A DNA stretch of 64,000 nucleotides, from NCBI GenBank assembly GCA_910588635.1, contig CAJUPW010000007.1, positions 36,063-100,062 on the forward strand, written 5' to 3'. Each line of letters starts with the position of its first letter. The stretch's first letter is position 1. The position numbers and the translations under genes were made by a program. Shown in pieces: positions 62,067 to 64,000 of the stretch. Source of the stretch: an uncultured Oscillospiraceae bacterium (GTDB taxonomy: Bacteria > Bacillota > Clostridia > Oscillospirales > Oscillospiraceae). The notes under the pieces are model-generated. The model had not been told where the DNA came from and searched no databases. It saw nothing but the letters and a program-made list of their open reading frames with translations.

Positions 62067-63142
62067 AAAAAACGCTTCTCCCCTGGCTGGCCGCCGGCCT
62101 GTTCCTGGCCGGCTGCTCCGGACTGCCCACCGCCCGGGAGATGGGGGACATGGCCCTCCTGCGTACCTTGGGGGTGGACCCCTCCCCCGCCGGAGTGGCG
62201 GTTACCGGCTCCACCGGCCCCCGAGCCAGAGGGATGAAAGGCGAAGGGGAAGCCGCCCTCACTCTGTCTGCCGACCGGGCGTCCCTCAGCGCGGCCTGTC
62301 TGGCCATGCAGGGCCAGAGTGACAGCTATGTCTTTTTCGGTTATGTGGACCAGCTCCTTGTGGGCCAGGCGTTGGCGGAGGAGGGGGTCCGGCCGGTGCT
62401 GGACTACTTCTCCCGGGACGGGTCGCTGGGCCTGGGGGCCCAGATGTGGCTGGTCCGGGGGGCCTCCGCCCGGGACGCTCTGTCCGCCGGTGGGGAGCAG
62501 GGCGTTGATTCCCGGCTGGAGACCCTCCAAAATGACAGCGAAATGGGCATCGCCAACCTCACCCGCACCGCCGGGGAGACGTACACCGATCTGCTGGAGC
62601 TGGGCTGCGCCTATGTTCCCGCCCTCTCCCCCGCCGGGGATGGGGGCGTCCTCCTGACGGAGGCGGGTTACGGCGTTTTGAAAGGGGATACTCTGTCCGG
62701 CTTTCTGGAGGGGGAGGCGGCCAGAGGTCTGGAGCTGCTGGCCGGCGGCCCATCGTCGGACGTCCTGGATGTAAATCTGCCCGGCGGTCCGGTGTCGGTA
62801 AAGGTGACCTCCGCCCGGACAAAAAGCGCCCTGAATTTCCGGGGAAATACCCCTTCCGCGCTGAAGCTGAGCTGTCAAATCGAGGCTCGGCTGTCCGAAT
62901 ACCGGCAGCGTCCCGAGGGCGAGGCGCTGGACCGGCTCCGGGCGGAGCTGGAGAGCCGGGAGCGGGAGCGGATTGAGGAGGCGCTGGACCGGCTTCAGAT
63001 CTGGGGGACAGACTGTACCGGCCTGGGGGCCGGGGCGGGGATGTCCCGTCCCGCCCGGTGGCAGGCGGTCCGGGAGGACTGGCCGGAGTGGTTCAGCCGG
63101 GTGCCTGTGGAGGTCACGGTTCAAATCAAGATAAACAGCTAA
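62063..63142 (+). CDS. gerAC: Spore germination lipoprotein (GerAC-like, Ger(x)C)
   Basis: 359 residues. Lipobox LAAGLFLAGCSG (Cys about residue 18), then REMGDMALLRTLGVDPS as in Ger(x)C proteins, and a C-terminal GerAC domain with ALKLSCQIEARLSEY and VPVEVTVQIKINS. It anchors the receptor complex. It overlaps gerAA (ATGA). Confidence 0.9.
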   Translation: MKKTLLPWLAAGLFLAGCSGLPTAREMGDMALLRTLGVDPSPAGVAVTGSTGPRARGMKGEGEAALTLSADRASLSAACLAMQGQSDSYVFFGYVDQLLVGQALAEEGVRPVLDYFSRDGSLGLGAQMWLVRGASARDALSAGGEQGVDSRLETLQNDSEMGIANLTRTAGETYTDLLELGCAYVPALSPAGDGGVLLTEAGYGVLKGDTLSGFLEGEAARGLELLAGGPSSDVLDVNLPGGPVSVKVTSARTKSALNFRGNTPSALKLSCQIEARLSEYRQRPEGEALDRLRAELESRERERIEEALDRLQIWGTDCTGLGAGAGMSRPARWQAVREDWPEWFSRVPVEVTVQIKINS

Positions 63143-63252
63143 AGTTTCTGTTCGGTTCTTTTCTAACCGTGGATTTGAAACGCCAAAGCTCCCGCTTCGC
63201 GTGGGCTGAAAGCTTCACGTCTTTTCAAAAACGGAACAAAGGGAGGCGCTTT

Positions 63253-64000
63253 ATGGGAGACGACAAAATTTCTCGTACCCAATTGATGGCTCTGCTGTGG
63301 GCGGGGGTGATGGCCCCGGCGGCGGAGCTGCTGCCCGCTCTGCTCCTTCCCGGCGCGGGCCGGGGGGCCTGGCTGGCCGTCCTGCTGGCGGCGCCTCTGG
63401 TGCTGGCGTCGGGTTGGCTGATGGGCTCCCTGACGGGGGAGGAGGGGCTGTCAAAAACCGTTGCCGGACTGCTGGGCCGGTGGCTGGGCGGTGCGGTGCT
63501 CCTATTATATATAGTGTGGGGGCTGTTTCTGCTGTCCCTCCGCCTGCGTCTGTGTGCCCAGCGCCTGCTGGCCTCTGGAGAACGGGATGGAGCCCTGTGG
63601 TTTTTCCTGCTGTCCGTAGCGGCCGTCCTACTGTGGATGGGCCGGGGCAAGCTGGCCTCGTTTGCCCGGGCGGGACAGCTCTTTCTCGTCGCTCTGCTGG
63701 TCACTGCTGGGGTGGTGCTGGGGCTGTCCCTGTTCCGGGCCAGGCCGGAGCGGCTGCTCCCGCTGTGGTGGAGCGAGGCCGGACCGGCGCTCCGGGCCGT
63801 TCTCTCCGCCGCCGGGGTCATGGGCTGGGGGCTGTTCCTCCCCTTTTTGATGGGGGACGTGCGGGACCAGGGGGAAAATAAAAACTGGCACTGGCTCTTC
63901 TGGGGGCTGGGGGGCGCCCTGCTGCTGGCCGCCGCCCAGGCAATTGTGGTAGGGAACCTGGGGACAGAGCTGGCCGCCCGGCTGGACAACCCATTTTTTG
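63253..64000 (+). CDS. gerAB: Spore germination permease subunit (GerAB-like), 3' truncated by window
   Basis: About 249 residues are visible and there is no stop before base 64000. MGDDKISRTQLMALLWAGVM opens the protein, followed by hydrophobic helices such as AWLAVLLAAPLVLASGWLMG, GAVLLLYIVWGLFLLSL and FLVALLVTAGVVLGLSLF. This fits the ten-helix APC-type B subunit of Ger receptors. AAAGGGAGG precedes the ATG. The 110 nt between gerAC and it holds no clear terminator, so it likely belongs to the same operon. Confidence 0.88.
   Translation, partial: MGDDKISRTQLMALLWAGVMAPAAELLPALLLPGAGRGAWLAVLLAAPLVLASGWLMGSLTGEEGLSKTVAGLLGRWLGGAVLLLYIVWGLFLLSLRLRLCAQRLLASGERDGALWFFLLSVAAVLLWMGRGKLASFARAGQLFLVALLVTAGVVLGLSLFRARPERLLPLWWSEAGPALRAVLSAAGVMGWGLFLPFLMGDVRDQGENKNWHWLFWGLGGALLLAAAQAIVVGNLGTELAARLDNPFF

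Overview
The window is GC-rich Firmicutes DNA. It carries a GerA-type spore-germination operon, a Thl thiolase, YtrA-type GntR/ABC genes, a T-box leader and dense intrinsic terminators with consensus sigma-A promoters. Protein content and high GC point to a spore-forming gut member of the Oscillospiraceae (Flavonifractor/Lawsonibacter-like). This is inference; no marker gene such as 16S is present.

Layout. 1-3.2 kb: the 3' end of gyrA, a SHOCT membrane protein, a DIP1984 protein followed by a large structured RNA with a tRNA-like T-arm, a RelB/YafQ toxin-antitoxin pair and rnhA. 3.2-10.9 kb: a small membrane/XRE regulatory unit, a MoxR-VWA pair, pncB, rubrerythrin and typA. 10.9-12 kb: an AT-rich cassette between direct repeats. 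12-14.3 kb: a small membrane protein under two LexA boxes and an M23 endopeptidase. 14.3-17.9 kb: glyS under a T-box, with an LTA-synthase-like gene downstream. 17.9-18.7 kb: small genes including a type I toxin/antisense-RNA locus. 18.8-32.5 kb: a long + strand housekeeping run (recJ, rsh, dtd, hemZ, uridine-kinase-like gene, GH13 amylase, mnmG, secG, tadA). 32.5-40.8 kb: twin putative sRNAs, then - strand genes (Gx transporter, NusG-II, apbE, rqcP, hup, mazG, SpoVB-like flippase, amidohydrolase, PNP).

40.9-46.1 kb is a D-aspartate cell-wall cluster: an Alr-like protein lacking the PLP lysine, a D-aspartate ligase homologue, an aspartate racemase, and a MurE of the streptococcal/L-lysine type fused to a shortened acetylglutamate-kinase-like domain. 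Read together these suggest an L-Lys/D-Asp branched peptidoglycan.

46.1-47.2 kb holds a second copy of the type I toxin/antisense locus, two ribbon-helix-helix genes and a third, divergent locus of the same architecture. 47.2-54.7 kb: pth, prs, a stand-alone GlmU acetyltransferase domain, an HD protein, and proA separated from proB-proC by an islet with a decayed LysE gene and an XRE regulator. 54.7-64 kb: GntR-ABC-permease operon, thl, an XRE membrane protein and gerAA-gerAC-gerAB (the last cut by the window end).

The most notable finding is the family of convergent toxin/antisense loci at 18.4 and 46.2 kb, with a probable third at 47 kb. In the two clear copies the antisense RNA carries a diverged duplicate of the antisense of the toxin start region, the Fst/par logic. 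The tRNA-like RNA after DIP1984, the SOS-controlled membrane protein and the MurE fusion come next.
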